Shown in pieces: positions 1 to 12,019 of a stretch of 64,000 bases of DNA. The first letter of the stretch is position 1. Every line of letters starts with the position of its first letter. Made by a program: the position numbers and the translations under genes. The stretch is from Salvia splendens (Eukaryota; Streptophyta; Magnoliopsida; Lamiales; Lamiaceae): contig NW_024598987.1 of the NCBI RefSeq assembly GCF_004379255.2, positions 1 to 64,000 on the forward strand. Reading direction: 5' to 3'. The notes beneath the pieces were generated by a model that searched no databases, was not told where the DNA came from, and saw only the letters and a program-made list of their open reading frames with translations.

Positions 1-235
1 ACCATCAACTTCATTTGTACGCCCTCTTCTACCGTTTCCATGCCTCTAATTTCGATGCCTATGTGAAGCATTATCCTCTCCTCCACTCTCTTCTTCCTCG
101 TTATTGTTTGCATTTGCTTGAGTTCCAGCTCTTCCAAGCACTTGAAACACTTTCCAGAACACGTCCAAGCCTTCTAAAATGTTGTTGGATGGCTTGCAAC
201 GTAGAATCAATTTGATTTTCATCAGTAGAATCCAT
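1..235 (-). pseudogene. gag N-terminal fragment of G1
   Basis: The start codon is at 235-233 on the minus strand, giving MDSTDENQIDSTLQ, which aligns with the G2 gag start at 39016 (MDSTDDHIPVDPTL). Gag would be the nucleocapsid-forming structural protein. The reading is already damaged: after about 30 codons the frame drifts from the G2 frame (serine/glutamate-rich tail), and an in-frame TAG interrupts the basic Arg/Gly-rich stretch shared with G2. The rest of gag lies left of the window. It cannot encode a working Gag; family membership is certain from the match to G2. Confidence 0.8.
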
Positions 236-575
236 CCTCACAGTTCACTCGTGTATCACACAAAAATAAGCCTCACAAAACACTCGTGTATATCACCGTT
301 GGCTTTTACCTCCCCTCAAATAATCTCACCACTCAAGCCTTTTACCACTCTTTCTCTTTTGCAAAGATAACACAAGTAAAAAACAAATAAAGAACAAACA
401 AGAACTAATAATGACCAACAAAAACTTCAGCCCTTGAATGAAGGATGAAAGGAAATGGTCAAGAAAATATGAGGTGAAATATTTGTATCATTTTTTTCTT
501 TTTTTTCAGTTTTTTTTTCAAGGATATGAAATATAAACAATGTAAGATAAAGCTAAGGATAGATCAATACCAGTT

Positions 576-589
576 GGCTCGTGATACCA
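576..589 (-). other. Primer binding site of G1 (tRNA-iMet type)
   Basis: The minus strand reads TGGTATCACGAGCC one or two bases after the LTR end at 592. This is close to the complement of the plant initiator methionine tRNA 3' end (usually TGGTATCAGAGCC), with one substituted and one extra base. It marks the 5' LTR/leader border. The same site is missing from G2. Confidence 0.75.
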
Positions 590-892
590 AATGATATAGA
601 TTGGGACATGACGAAGGACCCGTTGGATATATTGATCCAAGAACCCACGTATAAGGTTTGGCAGCGGACTCCCTTGATTGATAATCTGGTTTGATCCACT
701 TCCAGAGCTTGGAAAACCTCGACCCGTTGGCTATATGATCAGCCAAGAACCTCAGTATGGTTAAACACCACAAGAACTTGCTGAAAGTATCTTGATAAGT
801 TCCAAACAAGTGAAAACCTCCACAAAGAGAATTCAACTCACAAGACAAAGTCTATTTCGTATTTTATCAATGGTCTCTTCAAATGACAAGCC

Positions 893-900
893 TATTTATA
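893..900 (-). promoter_or_regulatory. LTR TATA box of G1
   Basis: The minus strand reads TATAAATA, the same position within the LTR as 38510-38517 and 54765-54772 in G2. Transcription (start of R) would be expected roughly 30 bp downstream on the minus strand. Inferred from sequence only. Confidence 0.6.
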
Positions 901-990
901 GGCTAGAATGGACTCTTGAAAGTCTCACATCATTAGTACAACTTAAGACGCTTAAAAATGACTCATAATAAAAGAAAAGTAACTCCTAAA

Positions 991-1652
991 TGTGGATGAG
1001 GGATCGTCGAAGTCAAGAGTGGCTAGTAGGAGTCACCCAAATGTGGATGAGGGATCATCGAGGGTACATTGGGTGCGGGATCGTCGAAGTCAAGAGTGGC
1101 TAGTAGGAGTCACCCAAATGTGGATGAGGATGGCTTCCAATTGGTGTCGAGGAGGAGGAAAGGAAAAGTGCATGAGGGCGATATGCACACCAAGGCTCCA
1201 CACGTGGATGATTGGCATTTGAAGGAGAATGTTGCTACGGTGACATTTGGGAGTGTCCCATCGGGTGCGAATGACGCGAGCTTTAGCTCCATGAGTGTCG
1301 CATGTGGGCGCCCCAACCGGGAGATAGAGGGCCACATCGAGGACCTTGATCCAGGAGGGCATGTACCTAGCGGAGGTATCCCTATTGCGGGCCTTAGCTA
1401 GGTGATGGACAGAAGTGTTGGGGATACAAAGGTTGTATCAAATGGTAATTGGATTTTGAGAGTATATAGATGACCACCTCTAGTTGTTAGGGATGCCCTC
1501 GTTGTACTCTAATTTGTCATGCCTTGGCGAGTCGTCACTTTTGGGCGACTCGGTGTATGTTTGTTTGTAACCAATGGTTTTGGTAATGCACAGGTGTTGG
1601 TCCGCCTCAACCCTCCGCCCTTTGGGGTGTGTTTGATTAAAAAAAAAAAAGG
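991..1652 (+). mobile_element. 5'-truncated ORF1-only retroelement in G1 LTR
   Basis: This insertion is bounded by the duplication aactcctaaa at 981-990 and 1653-1662 and ends in an A-tract (1639-1650). Its coding part (about 1120-1401, stop TAG) matches the last 95 or so residues of the ORF1-only element at 35114-36057: DGFQ, KENVATVTFGS and EDLDPGG followed by GGIPIAGL. After the stop comes a 240-bp 3' UTR like that at 36058-36286 and no endonuclease or RT sequence. The 5' part holds a 51-bp unit twice (1000-1050, 1077-1127), a local rearrangement absent from the other copy. It is a second, independent member of the ORF1-only group. Confidence 0.82.
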
Positions 1653-2023
1653 AACTCCTAAACCTTTGGTGTAACTCTAGGATATCTAAAGTCACTTATT
1701 TAACATAAAATGTAACTAAAATAGACCCTTCATTTTGGCTGCTCCAACTTGGACGAAAATGCATCATGTATCATCAATTTGGGCCTCCAAAATGTGATAT
1801 GTAGTGACTCCAAACTTCAAGTCTTGGGCTGCCCACAAACTTGAATAATATTCACCACTGGCCCAATGTAGAATGGTCTGGTAATTGAGCTTTTATTTCA
1901 ACAACTAAAAGCAACATGGACTCCTTTATCTTCTTAGCTCTAGCTCTTGTAATTGTCCCACTTGGAATGATCAATGGATCCATCTTCTTGTCCTTGTAGA
2001 TCAGCTTGGTTGTGTCTCCATCA

Positions 2024-3708
2024 TTGCTGATTGGTCCTATAAATGGATTGGGAGGCCGATTAGGTTACACCAAATTGCCGCAATAGGGGACTCACAATAG
2101 GCGTCAAATTCTGGAGACCATTTGAACACTCTCATCGGATGCCGGTCGATGTACCAAACCAGAGTTCCTTTGGGGCCGCTAAGCAATCGTGCATAATCAG
2201 CAAGGTCCTCGAATTGAACAAGAATGTGTTTTGCATTAATGTAGGTCCATGTAATTCCTCGGCAAACTTTAATATTATCAAGCGCTTTTTGAATTTGAAA
2301 TGCAGTCGGGATGGAGTGGGAGAATACCGACGATGGCATGTCTAAGGGACGTCGCCAATTTTTGAGTCTCGGCTCCCGAGAAATAGATGGCCGGAATGCC
2401 ATTTGAGGAGGTTGCCATTCCAATGCTTTGAATTTTCTCGGGGATGAACACTTGCGGCCCTTCGGAACTCGGCTTCTCCCTAACCAAGTCGGCTAGGGAC
2501 TTTGGCTTCGCCCCCCCTTCATTCACCCTGTGTTGGTGCATGGGGTGTGTCGTTGTGTTCGCATCTTCCCCTAAAGTAAAATTGGTATTGGGCCCGTCGG
2601 TCACTTTGGTTGGGGTCGGTCGTTTCAAGCCCATTGCGGCCGGTGGGTGGCTCTCGCTCCCTTTCGATTGGCCCTTGGCTTCGGAACTCGGGTTCAATGA
2701 TGAGGCGACATCCTTGACGATATTTCCTTGTGCGGCCCAATCTGGACCTGGTTCCGTTCCCCCGGGCTTAGCAAATGCCGGAATGGTCTCAAAGGACTCG
2801 CGGATTCTTCGGGTCCTTCCCCTCTCAAGGGGGGGGGGGGAGTCTTCAAGGGATGGGACATGGGGGCTATGAGGGTCGGCCTGCTCGAGTCACCCTTCCT
2901 CGGCCATAAGAGACCTCGAGCCTCCGCTGCATTTCTTCCCTCCGGCGGGTCGACGGCCATTAAGGGTTGCGCCTCCATCACGTCAAGCCTTTCCGCCACA
3001 TCTAGGGACACTAGCTGGAGTAGATCATCCTTTTTTGGCTGCAAATGAGGCTCAATGGTTAAGGCATCACGTGACTCATTGATGGGGTAAGTGACCAAAC
3101 GCCTTTCCAAAAGGGAATTTGTATCCATTTCCATTTCCATTTCCATTTCGGGCAAGACTACTTTTTCAACGCCCAAGACGCCATGTGCCTCACAATCAGT
3201 ACCCTCATTGGGTTGGAGATGGTACAACATGAGGTCTTTGACGCCGGGAACTGCATGCGACTTAAAATGAGCTCGGAGTTGACGTCATTCGGCTTAATGC
3301 TGGCCCCAATGGACCCCTCTTCAATGGTCACAAAGTTGACCGGGTTGTCGTCGTTAGGGACCGTGGGGAGCCCTTCCACTTCGAGATTTGTGTTCGCCGG
3401 AAAAATCGCACCCTTGCATTTCAGCTTTTCAGAGGGGGGACTACCGTCACCTCCAAAAGTGAGCTTCTTACGGAGTTACTTGTCCTCCGGGAGTGGGGAT
3501 GGGACGAACCATTTCCGCCCATTTCCTTTGGATGGTGGCGCCGGGGTACTCTTTCGGATCTTGAGTCGGGATTGTGTGTTCTTGACATTCACGGACTTGC
3601 CAACTTTTTTTAGGGTGTGTCCTCACTCGAACGAAAAACCATTTGATGGTCCGGGATGTCCCGTACTTCCTCGAGGTCTGGCGGGGAGAGTGAAGGGGGA
3701 TCCGGCAT
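2024..3708 (-). pseudogene. LINE-L ORF1 (DUF4283-type RNA-binding protein), broken
   Basis: The start at 3708 gives MPDPPSLSPPDLEEVRDIPD, aligning with ORF1 starts of LINE A and LINE-m. In order one can follow, through several frameshifts, the basic motif GRKWFVPSPLPEDK (about 3450-3550) with an in-frame stop just after it, an EMEMEMEMD run from four ATTTCC repeats (3124-3148), AERLDVMEAQPL, a PPLRGEG motif beside ten consecutive G bases (2829-2838), KSLADLVRE, and a DUF4283-like domain (HSIPTAFQIQKALDNIK to GLPIHL, 2037-2350). The DUF4283 region and CCHC knuckle of such proteins are thought to bind the LINE RNA. The knuckle is lost beyond the G1 insertion. It is non-functional. Confidence 0.82.
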
Positions 3709-3985
3709 GGCCGGCCGATGGGGAAACAATGTGGCCTAGCCTCTAGCAAGGCAAGATGCGGGCGGTGGGATTTTTAACCGAGGGGGTGGCGGGATGCGTG
3801 GGAGAGAGGTGCAACGGGAGGTGAAATGCCGTCGAAAGGGGTGCAAAGGCTAGAGCCTTCGGGGGATTGCGTGTAGAGTGGTGAATGACGACCAAAGCCG
3901 GCTGGAGGTGCGGAGAGTGACCGGCGGTTGGAGGCAAAACGTGGTGCAATAGGGTGGAGTTTTTTGGAAGGCTGCGAGCAACTTA
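2024..3985 (-). mobile_element. LINE-L: LINE 5' part (5' UTR and most of ORF1)
   Basis: On the minus strand a 5' UTR of about 280 bp starts near 3985 (taagttgctcgcag, weakly like the taagttagag start of LINE A, and also containing CCACGTTTTG). ORF1 begins at 3708 and breaks off at 2024 where G1 is inserted; the remainder would lie left of the window. It is the most divergent of the full 5' ends in the window. The exact 5' border is uncertain by tens of bases. Confidence 0.78.
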
Positions 3986-4037
3986 CCCGCAGAGTCCCGC
4001 TAGCCCTCAGATAATAGCTTAACGAATTTTTAGGCGT
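3986..4037. other. Short unassigned gap between two head-to-head LINE 5' ends
   Basis: About 50 bp separate the 5' ends of minus-strand LINE-L and plus-strand LINE-p. No gene or clear duplication is seen. It may be the last remnant of the pre-insertion locus or belong to one of the two 5' UTRs. Confidence 0.4.
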
Positions 4038-4373
4038 GAAACTTTTGTTCTAGAGTGAGAAGCTCCTCCCTCTCTCTAAAATTCCCCTATTGTCTCACGC
4101 CTAAACAACTTCGCCGATTACCATCTCCGCCGGCTACATTCTCTCAGCCCCACGGTTACTCACCGCGCCGGTCGTTCACACCACCCGCCCACCACCCCCA
4201 CCCGAAGATGCGTTACCCACATCGTCTCGCAACACCCCCCTCCACCGGCCTAGACGCATAGCCACGTCGGTAGCCGCTTTGGCCATTACCCGCACCTTCC
4301 AATCCCGGAGTCACGCCCTCGGCCAGAACTTGGTCACACCTCGCCGAAGACTTCCTCTCGGCTGGCCGAAGCA

Positions 4374-7069
4374 ATGGGTCACCCACCGGACCCCGAGGAG
4401 GCCATACCCATCTCGGATCAACATATGGTATTCATGTCGGAGGAGAAGTCATCCCCGAAGCAACCCTCCAAGAAGTTGGTGATGAAAATTACGAGAGCAA
4501 AAATCAAGATGCATCGGCGCACCCCGGCACCACCCACTAAAGGGAATGGTCGGAAGAGATTTGTCCCCTCTCCACTCCCCGAACATAAGCAACTAAGAAA
4601 GAGGATCGATTTCGGTTGAGGAAGATGGATATTCGCCCGGAAGTCCCAAGTGGAAAGGCTCCATCTTCCCGGCGACTCCGATACACGTAATGGGGGACTC
4701 TTTTCTAGGTCGGAAGGAGCACGAACAAAGTGGGAATAACAAGGATTGAGAATGGAAGGGCCGGAGGCAGAAAAACAAGTATATCCCGGAAAAACTATAT
4801 TTCTGGCCAGAAGGCCGGCCTTTCAGCCGGCGTGGAGTCCACCATCGCCGAGGGAAAGGACACCCCATCGGGTCAAGACAAAACTATGGTACTTGGTCCA
4901 GCAAAAGCAAAAGGAATCTTGGGGGAAGAGGGAGTCAAACTTCCCGAAATGGTAATAGGAACAAGAGCACCTTTTTGAAAGTTCCTTGGCGCCTTGCCAC
5001 CTTGAGGAGTCACGTGTAGCACTAGCCGTTGGAGGCCAAGTTCAGCCAAAATAAAGCAACCTACTCCAACTTGCATCCTTGGACCTCGGCGGACATGCTC
5101 GATGCCTTGGCCGCACAACCACTACTTGTCGCCGGCCATGAGGAGAACGCCACGGATGACGGCCCGAACCACCTAGCACCTACCAGCTGGGGTCCGAGCT
5201 ACAAATACCAATACCAACACCTTTGTCCGCTTTCAGTCCCTACCCATGAGGAATTCCCCCCCCCCCCTTGGAAAAGGGCCGAATCCTCAAGATCCGAGAC
5301 AACTTTGAGAGCGGCATGCCAAGGAAGGTTGGCAATGCGGTTGGACCGAAGACGCAAGCCAAGAGACAAAGCGCAACAAGTCACGCCTACTAACGCGAAT
5401 GTAAGATCGGGTGAAGGAGATGTCACCCATGGGCATGGCCGGTGGCCCCGAGGTTGGGGAAATACGGAGAACCCGAGCTCATCCTCCAAACCGAGCGAAA
5501 TGGCTGAGCTCTTCAAAGCAAACTCAACAACTTCCATGCTCGAGAATCAAGCAAAAATGGGGGACACAACCGAAACAGGCTCGAATGAAAATACAAACGC
5601 CGAAGGAGGTGAAGTGGTCCCAAAGCAAAACAACGGTTGGCATTCAATGGCGGGATATGCTCAAGGGGGTTCCCGACCCGAATGGAATCGCTCGTATTCG
5701 TGCCCGACAAGATCAAAACATAGGATTTGCATCAGTTTCCAATGGAGTACAGGCCATATACTTCTCGAGGACGGAGATACGGAAGGCTCGCCGAGAATGT
5801 TGGGCACGCCATTGTAGGTAATTTTTCCCACTCTATTACGAACAGCCGCCCAAAATCAAAGGCCCTTGATAACGTTAAATTTCACCGTGGTTTCACTTGG
5901 AAATACATTAACGCAAACACATTCTTATTCAATGCGAGGATTTGGCAGATTATGCTAGGCTCCTAAGTGGCCCGAAGGGAACACCGGTGTGGTTCATTAT
6001 CGCCACCCAATGAGGGTCTTCAAATGGTCCTCGGACTTTGATTGCCTATTGCGAGTCACCGATAGCAGCAATTTGGTGCAACCTAATGGCCTTCCAATCC
6101 ACTTGTCCGATCATTCGGCCCTCTTCGCAATCAGCAAACTCCTTGGGACTCCAATCCAAGTCGACCGAGCCCACCGCCAACAAAACAAGGCTCTCCTTTG
6201 CGTGAATTTGTGTCGAGATCGACATCACAAGGTCCGATGGTGCAACAAGTCCGTTGGGATAAGATCCCCGCCTATTGCCAGGAGTGTAAGCACGTCGGGC
6301 ACTCAAGTCGCGTGTGCTATGCGGTGGGCAAGACCGAAAGGCTGGCAAAAAGAAACTACAACAGTGCAACTCCACAAAGGGCAAATCAAGGAGTGAATGG
6401 CTCGGCTGAAAAGCAAGCAAACACAAGTGCCACACCCAATGACAACAATGAATGGAAATGGCAAAGGCGAAACAAGGGGAAGGGGGCATCACCAAGATCT
6501 AGACGGATGGGGAAAAAAAGGTTCCACCCGGTGTGGGAGGGCCGGACATGTGGGCGATACTCATGATGTCGGCAAATGGAAAGGGGATCACAAAACCTTA
6601 GAAATGACGAATGGAAGGAGCGGTGAACAAGTACACAAGTAGCCCGTCCCGAGGCCCCACGCAGAAAAGGGAACAGGGACGGGACATGGGAAGATGATGG
6701 TTCACACCGACGGACGCTAACGAGCTCCCGAGGGGGTGCACGAGGGGGATCCAGAGAGGGTTCCGGCATTCCTCGAACAAGAGCGGATGGAGCGGAGATG
6801 ATTTGTCTAGAAATATCATGAGTACGAATAAGTTCTACTCTCTCATGGCCAATGGAGAATATGACGTTGATGGTTGTGGAGAGGAGGATGTTGATGGATG
6901 TGGAGAGGAGGATATGGCGGGGATGGATATCCAACCACATTATGAACAAGCCGAGGACTCTCCCTTGCAAATTGACGCCGGGGAACACACAAGGGAGGAA
7001 GAAGATCGACAAATTGTCCTATTTCAAGGAGGGCCTTCATACCTTCCGGGTACGAACCTACCTTGTTAA
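4374..7069 (+). pseudogene. LINE-p ORF1 (DUF4283/CCHC RNA-binding protein), broken
   Basis: The start at 4374 gives MGHPPDPEEAIPISDQHMVF, aligning with the ISDQLMV start of LINE A ORF1. The basic motif GRKRFVPSPLPEHKQLRK lies at about 4549-4605, and the frame stops at 4617-4619. Later pieces in several frames include LPEM (about 4939), SADMLDALAAQPLLVAGH (5090-5145), a DUF4283-like region (5720-6180) and the knuckle CQECKHVGHSSRVC (about 6280-6322). A VDGCGEE octapeptide is duplicated at 6870-6925. The stop TAA at 7067-7069 is one base before the ORF2 ATG. The protein would coat LINE RNA in a ribonucleoprotein; this copy is dead. Confidence 0.82.
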
Positions 7070-7070
7070 T

Positions 7071-10000
7071 ATGTCTTACAATATAATGTTTTGGAACGCT
7101 AGGGGAGTCGCTAATGCGCCGACCCAAAACGTGTTAAAAAGACTAATCAAATGCTATGTTGTGTTTCTTGCAATAATGGAGCCACTCACAACTCCTAACC
7201 CGGACCGATACTCTAAGGCTCTTGGGCTTAAGTTCAATGGCTCTAACACAACCGGCAAGGTTGGATCTTTACCGAAGAAGAAGCTCACTTCGATATCAAA
7301 GAGGATGGGGATCAAATCCTTCATGGGAGGCTAACTTCAAACCGCATGGCTAGCCACATCTTCATCTTGGCCTGTTATGCAAAGTGTACAAGATCGGAAA
7401 GACATCCCCTATGGTATAAAATGAGGGAGATCTCGAACCAAGTGGAAGGCATGTCATGGTTGATCGGAGGGGATTTTAACACGATCCTCTTACATGTTGA
7501 TAGGGTGGGGGAGTGACACCAATCGGCAGGGCGAGATGATCGACTTTGCAGAAACAATTGAAGATTGCGACTCCTTGACCCGGGTTATGATGGAGCGGAG
7601 TATACATGGCCAAAAACGGGCTGTTCGAAAGGCTGGACAGAATGTTTGTTAGCGAGGCATGGACCAAAGTATTTGAGGCATCGAGGGTGACCAACCTTCC
7701 AAGAGTCTCCTCGGATCACAGCCCGATCCTCGCAAGGTGCAAGTTGGCGAGACCTGCCACAGGGGGGTAGTGCATTCCGTTTCCAAAACATGTGGATCCG
7801 GCACGAAGGTTTTTAAAAAAGATAGTTTGAAGACATTTGGGAGCAGCCAACCGGGGGACCAGGCTCCTAAATCTCCAAATCAAGTTGGTAAGAAGCAAAA
7901 AGGCCTTAAAGTCCTGGAATAAAAAAGTCTTTGGGAACATACATGCTAACCTTAAGAGTATGGAAGAAGAGATCGCAAAGGCCCAAGCCAACTTCGAAGT
8001 AGACCCAACGGCCCTGAACATAACTGAGATAAACAAGAACATTGCCGAATACATCCTCTTACTGAAATGGAGGAGGATTTCTGGCGACAAAAGGCGGCCT
8101 TGAGGTGGCTCGCGGGAGGGAGACAGAAACTCTAGATTCTATCAAGTTGGGGTGAAACAGAAGAGGGTCAGATTGCGAATCCACTCCATCTGTGCAAATG
8201 GCCATCAATTACGGATGAAGCAGAGATTAGAAATTCGGCGGTTGAGTTCTTCCAGAGCCTCCTTGCACCAGACAACCCAGTTTTCGAGGAGCCGGACCTA
8301 GACCTGGGCTCCACCACATCCCTCCTACGGAGGAACTCACGGGCCTTCATAAGCCACCGGACCCGGACGAGGTAAAAAGAGCAGTTTTGAAATATCCGGG
8401 GATAGTGCACCTTGGCCGGATGGCTTCTCGGCCACGTTCTATCAAGCATGCTGGCCGATTGTTGGAGCGGATGTCGTGGAAGCTATGACACAGTTCTTTA
8501 AAGGGGTGTACCTCCCCGAAGTGTCACGGCTACAAACATCATTCTCATTCTAAAAAAGGCCTCGCCCGAAACATGGGCCGACTACCCTCCCTATTAGCCT
8601 TTGCAATGTCTTCAATAAGATCCTCACCAAAGTACTAACGGCTAGACTCACACCTTTTTTGCACAGGGTCATATCTCCCAACCAATCTGGGTTCGTAAAG
8701 GGACGGCATCTAAACGACAATGTCCCCATCGCCCAAGAGATGTTCCATGAGCTCGCACGATGTTCCCCAGCTCCGAATGTGGTAATTAAGATTGGCATGG
8801 CCAAGGCTTACGACATGGTTCAATGGGCTTTCCTTACCAAAAGTTCTCCGACGCATGGGTTTCCCGGAGGCTTGGATTGGCCTTATTAAAAGGTGCGTTG
8901 GGTCTTGTTGGTTCTCAGTTCTTATTAATGGTGCCCCCGCTGTTTCTTCAAATTAAGGCAAGGTGATCCCATCTCACCTGCCTTGTTCGTGATGGCGGCG
9001 GATTATTTGTCGATGGCCCTTGACAAGCTCATACTAGGCCGGAGGGAGATGACATTCAAAGCTTCTAGGCGGTGCATGGAAATCAGCCACTTAGCATACG
9101 CCGATGATATCATTATCTTTACACAAGCGGCCCAGACCCCCCTGCGCCGACTTAGAGCCGTCTTAATGAGTATGAGTAAATCTCCGGGCAACATATCAAC
9201 CTCTCCAAAAGCAACTTCTACATTGCCGAAGTACATGAACAATGGGCACAAGCAATCCAATCTGAAGGTGGCTTTTCTCGGGGGACATTCCCCTACCTCT
9301 ACCTGGGAGTTCCCATAAAACCGAGGAATTAAGCGCACTGATATGTTCATGTTTATCCTGGAGAATATTCCTAGGAAGATATCCGGATGGGCGCATAGAC
9401 ACCTATCTTTTCGAGGAGGTTAACTCTAATTAAGAGTACCCTTGAGGCGATTCCCATTCACATTTTACAAGCTATTGAGCCAACAGCCGGCTCCCTTAAA
9501 ACTCCTTGACCAACAATTGGCCGCAGTTCTTTTGGGGCTCGACAAATGAAAGGAAAAGAACCCATTGGATTAGCTGGGACCAAATGTGTCTCCCAACCAA
9601 CGAAGGAGGGCTTGGAATTCTTGCTATGCTGATCAAATGGCACCCACCGATCCCATCGCGGATTAAACTCAACACGGATGGAGCCTTCTCGACCACAACA
9701 AACCAAGGAGGAGGAGGGGGCATAGTTCGGGATCATCAAGGGAAGATGCTTGCAGCCTTTGCCACTCCCATCGTCGCACAATCGGCCTTAGAGGCCGAAC
9801 TTACAGCCATCTATCACGGTTTGGAAATAGCCAAGGAGTTTAAGAAACCAATTTGGATTGAATCGGATGCTAAACAAGCCATCGATCTATTCAAAGGGGC
9901 AGCTTGGGGCCCGGCACACACTTGCCAAGTAATGGTCCGACTACACATGCTCAAGAAGCAATACACCATCCGGTCCTCCTTTATCCACAGGGAGGGCAAC

Positions 10001-12019
10001 AAAACAGCCGATTTCCTAGCCAAGACGGGCCTTGAGCAAACCGCCTTGAGCCGAATGACCGCAGACAACGCCCCAAAATTGCTCAAAGCCATTGTTCGAT
10101 TGGACGTTATGGGAATCCCCAACCTCCGAATGAGTAGTGATGTCCGAGAGTAGTGCAAGTGTTGAAGGGGTCTTCCGCAAGAAAGGATACAACGGTCGGG
10201 AGTTGATTGTAGGCCGGAGAGTACGTAGGTGTCGAACCCGACCAGGCTTGTCCCCACCGTACTCTTTGATGATTTTGCCCTAGTGTGTTTGTTTTATTTT
10301 TGTACTCTTAGCTCTAGATTGTTTGGCCCGTGTAATCCTTGATTGTAACCTCTTTTGATGATGAAATATAGGGATGAGGGACCCACGAACCCTCCACCGT
10401 AAAGGTGTTTATATAAACAAAAAAGGAGGGCTTGGAATTCGCAAGTTTAAGGAGGGTGTTGCGAGCCTTCAACATTAAATTGTGGTGGCGATTCATTGAA
10501 CAGAATTCTCTATGGGCACGATACAATGATGAGTAAATATTTTTCCAAATCCTCGCCACTCAACATGAGAACCTCGGGAAGAAATAGCCCAACCTGGAAG
10601 AGGCTGGCTAGAGCCTGGGCCCATGCTCACCCGCACATCTTCTTCTGGGATGATATTTGGATTGGCAACACACCGCTCAGGGGGCTTTGCATCGATGAGA
10701 GGGGTAGCTCCATAATGACCGTTTCGGAGTTTATCAAAGAAGGTGCTTGGGACGAACCAATATTATAGTTTCTCCATGACCAGGCTGGCCTCCCGCAACA
10801 GATCGTCACTAATATCCTCAATACACCGATTTTCTCCGGGGAACCGGACATACCGAGATGGACCCTATCCCGGTGCGGTGACTTCTCACTAGCCTCGACG
10901 TGGGAAACAATCCGGACGCCAAGGCCTATCATCCAAGGACTTGAAGATATATGGAAGGCAAGCCTAACTACAACCATTGCCATTTTTGTTTGGAGGCTTC
11001 TATATAATCGAATTCCAGTCGACTAAAACCTCCAATGGCAGAAGATTGAGCTTGCGTCCAAGTGTCAATGCTGCCCCTACAGGCCAAATACCGAGTCCCT
11101 ACAACACCTTTTCATTCAAGGAGCCGGTGCTGTTAAGGAGTGGAGGGAATTTGACGGGTGGTTCGAAGGCTCTTCCCCCCCACTTCGGATCAACGATACC
11201 ATACCAACTAGGCTCGAAGTATGGGCAAACAGATCGCAGCAATCAGGTAGGAAACACCTCAGCCGACTCTTGCCATACCTCATCTTTTGGTTTATCTGGG
11301 TAGAAAGGAATAGAAGCAGACACCAAGAAGTCCAGTTCAAGGCAAACAACGTGGTATGGCAGACCCTCACATTCATTCGAAATAGCATGTCCAACGGCAG
11401 CCTCAAGCCAAAGCATTGGAAGGGAGTTAGGCTTGGAGTCAACATCCCGAGTCATGCCGCACCAAGAAGGCCGCAGACACTAGCTATGATGATCAAATGG
11501 AACCCCCCGGATCAACCATGGCTGAAGCTCAACACGGATGGTTCTTTTAACGTATCAAACGGAAAAGCCGGGGGAGGAGGCCTCATACGGGACCATTCGG
11601 GTAGGTTACTTGTAGCCTTTGCGTTACCGCTAACCGTACATTCAGCTCTTGAGGCCGAGTTACTAGCCATGCACCATGGCTTGATAATGGCTAAGGAATT
11701 CGTGAAACCAATTTGGCTCGAAGCGGATGCCGAGCAAGCAATCAAATTACTGGAAGGAAAAGGCTGGGGGCATGCAGACATCCGCCCGGCCATGGTGCAC
11801 ATAGCCCTACACAAGCCTCACCTAACACTCCGTACCACCTTCATTCACCGAGAAGGAAATAAGGCGGCCGACTACCTTGCGAAAATGGGATTGGAGTTAA
11901 GCAGTAGACAAGTTTGGAACGCCCAAGCCGCGCCGAGAGGCCTCAAGGATATCATCCGAATGGAGCAAATGGGGATCCCCAATATTCGAGTCTGGGAACA
12001 AGATGTAGAGCATAAGTAG
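7071..12019 (+). pseudogene. LINE-p ORF2 (EN-RT-RNase H), broken and interrupted
   Basis: The start gives MSYNIMFWNARGVANAPTQN, the apurinic-type endonuclease beginning. The RT core is visible in pieces: NQSGFVKGRHLNDN (8680-8722), PISPALF, and the catalytic box YADDIIIF at 9099-9122. A LINE fragment splits the frame at 9621-10424. The gag-knuckle-like zf-RVT region follows (10850-11130) and then RNase H (11500-11900) with LNTDGS, ALEAELLAM, EADAEQA and REGNKAADYLA, so the four acidic catalytic positions are present. Many frameshifts and stops (for example near 7334, 8103, 8889, 9318, 10768) prevent expression. The stop TAG is at 12017-12019. Confidence 0.85.
9621..10424 (+). mobile_element. 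5'-truncated LINE fragment nested in LINE-p
   Basis: The 16-bp duplication ggagggcttggaattc at 9605-9620 and 10425-10440 brackets this insert. It starts inside an RNase H domain (LNTDGAFSTTT, ALEAELTAIYHGL, IESDAKQAIDLF, REGNKTADFLAKTG; open from 9621 to the TAG at 10151-10153) and continues with a 3' UTR ending in the family hairpin CACCGTAAAGGTG (10395-10407). The tail is short and mixed (tatataaacaaaaaa), not a long A-run. Its RNase H differs clearly from that of its host, so it came from another LINE lineage. Confidence 0.87.

Larger units (their letters stand above)
1..2023 (-). mobile_element. Ty3/gypsy retrotransposon G1, 5' part (runs off left edge)
   Basis: Read on the minus strand it gives a 5' LTR (2023 down to 592), a tRNA-type primer binding site, a leader and the start of gag, and then leaves the window. 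The LTR and gag match those of the plus-strand element G2 at 38058-55083, so both belong to one family. The LTR starts TGATGG directly next to LINE-L ORF1 sequence at 2024, so G1 inserted into that LINE. Bases 2024-2028 (ttgct) are the expected 5-bp duplication, but the partner lies outside the window. The LTR is itself split by an ORF1-only fragment at 991-1652. Confidence 0.88.
592..2023 (-). repeat. 5' LTR of G1, interrupted
   Basis: It matches the G2 LTRs at 38058-38770 and 54313-55083. Without the 672 bp at 991-1662 (inserted fragment plus one duplication) it is about 760 bp, close to the 771 bp of the complete G2 LTR. It begins TGATGG and ends ATATCA on the minus strand. A TATA box lies at 893-900 (minus-strand TATAAATA). 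Confidence 0.88.

Noticed and set aside
576..589. Possible tRNA gene fragment
   Set aside because: Only the 14-base primer binding site is present; no cloverleaf can be formed around it.
2444..2872. Plus-strand frame of 142 codons that could be taken for a small host gene
   Set aside because: It lies opposite the ORF1 pseudogene of LINE-L and contains no recognisable protein feature.
3986..4037. LINE-L and LINE-p as one twin-primed (5'-inverted) insertion
   Set aside because: Both sides carry a complete 5' leader and their own, divergent ORF1. Twin priming would give one element with a reversed 5' part, not two starts.
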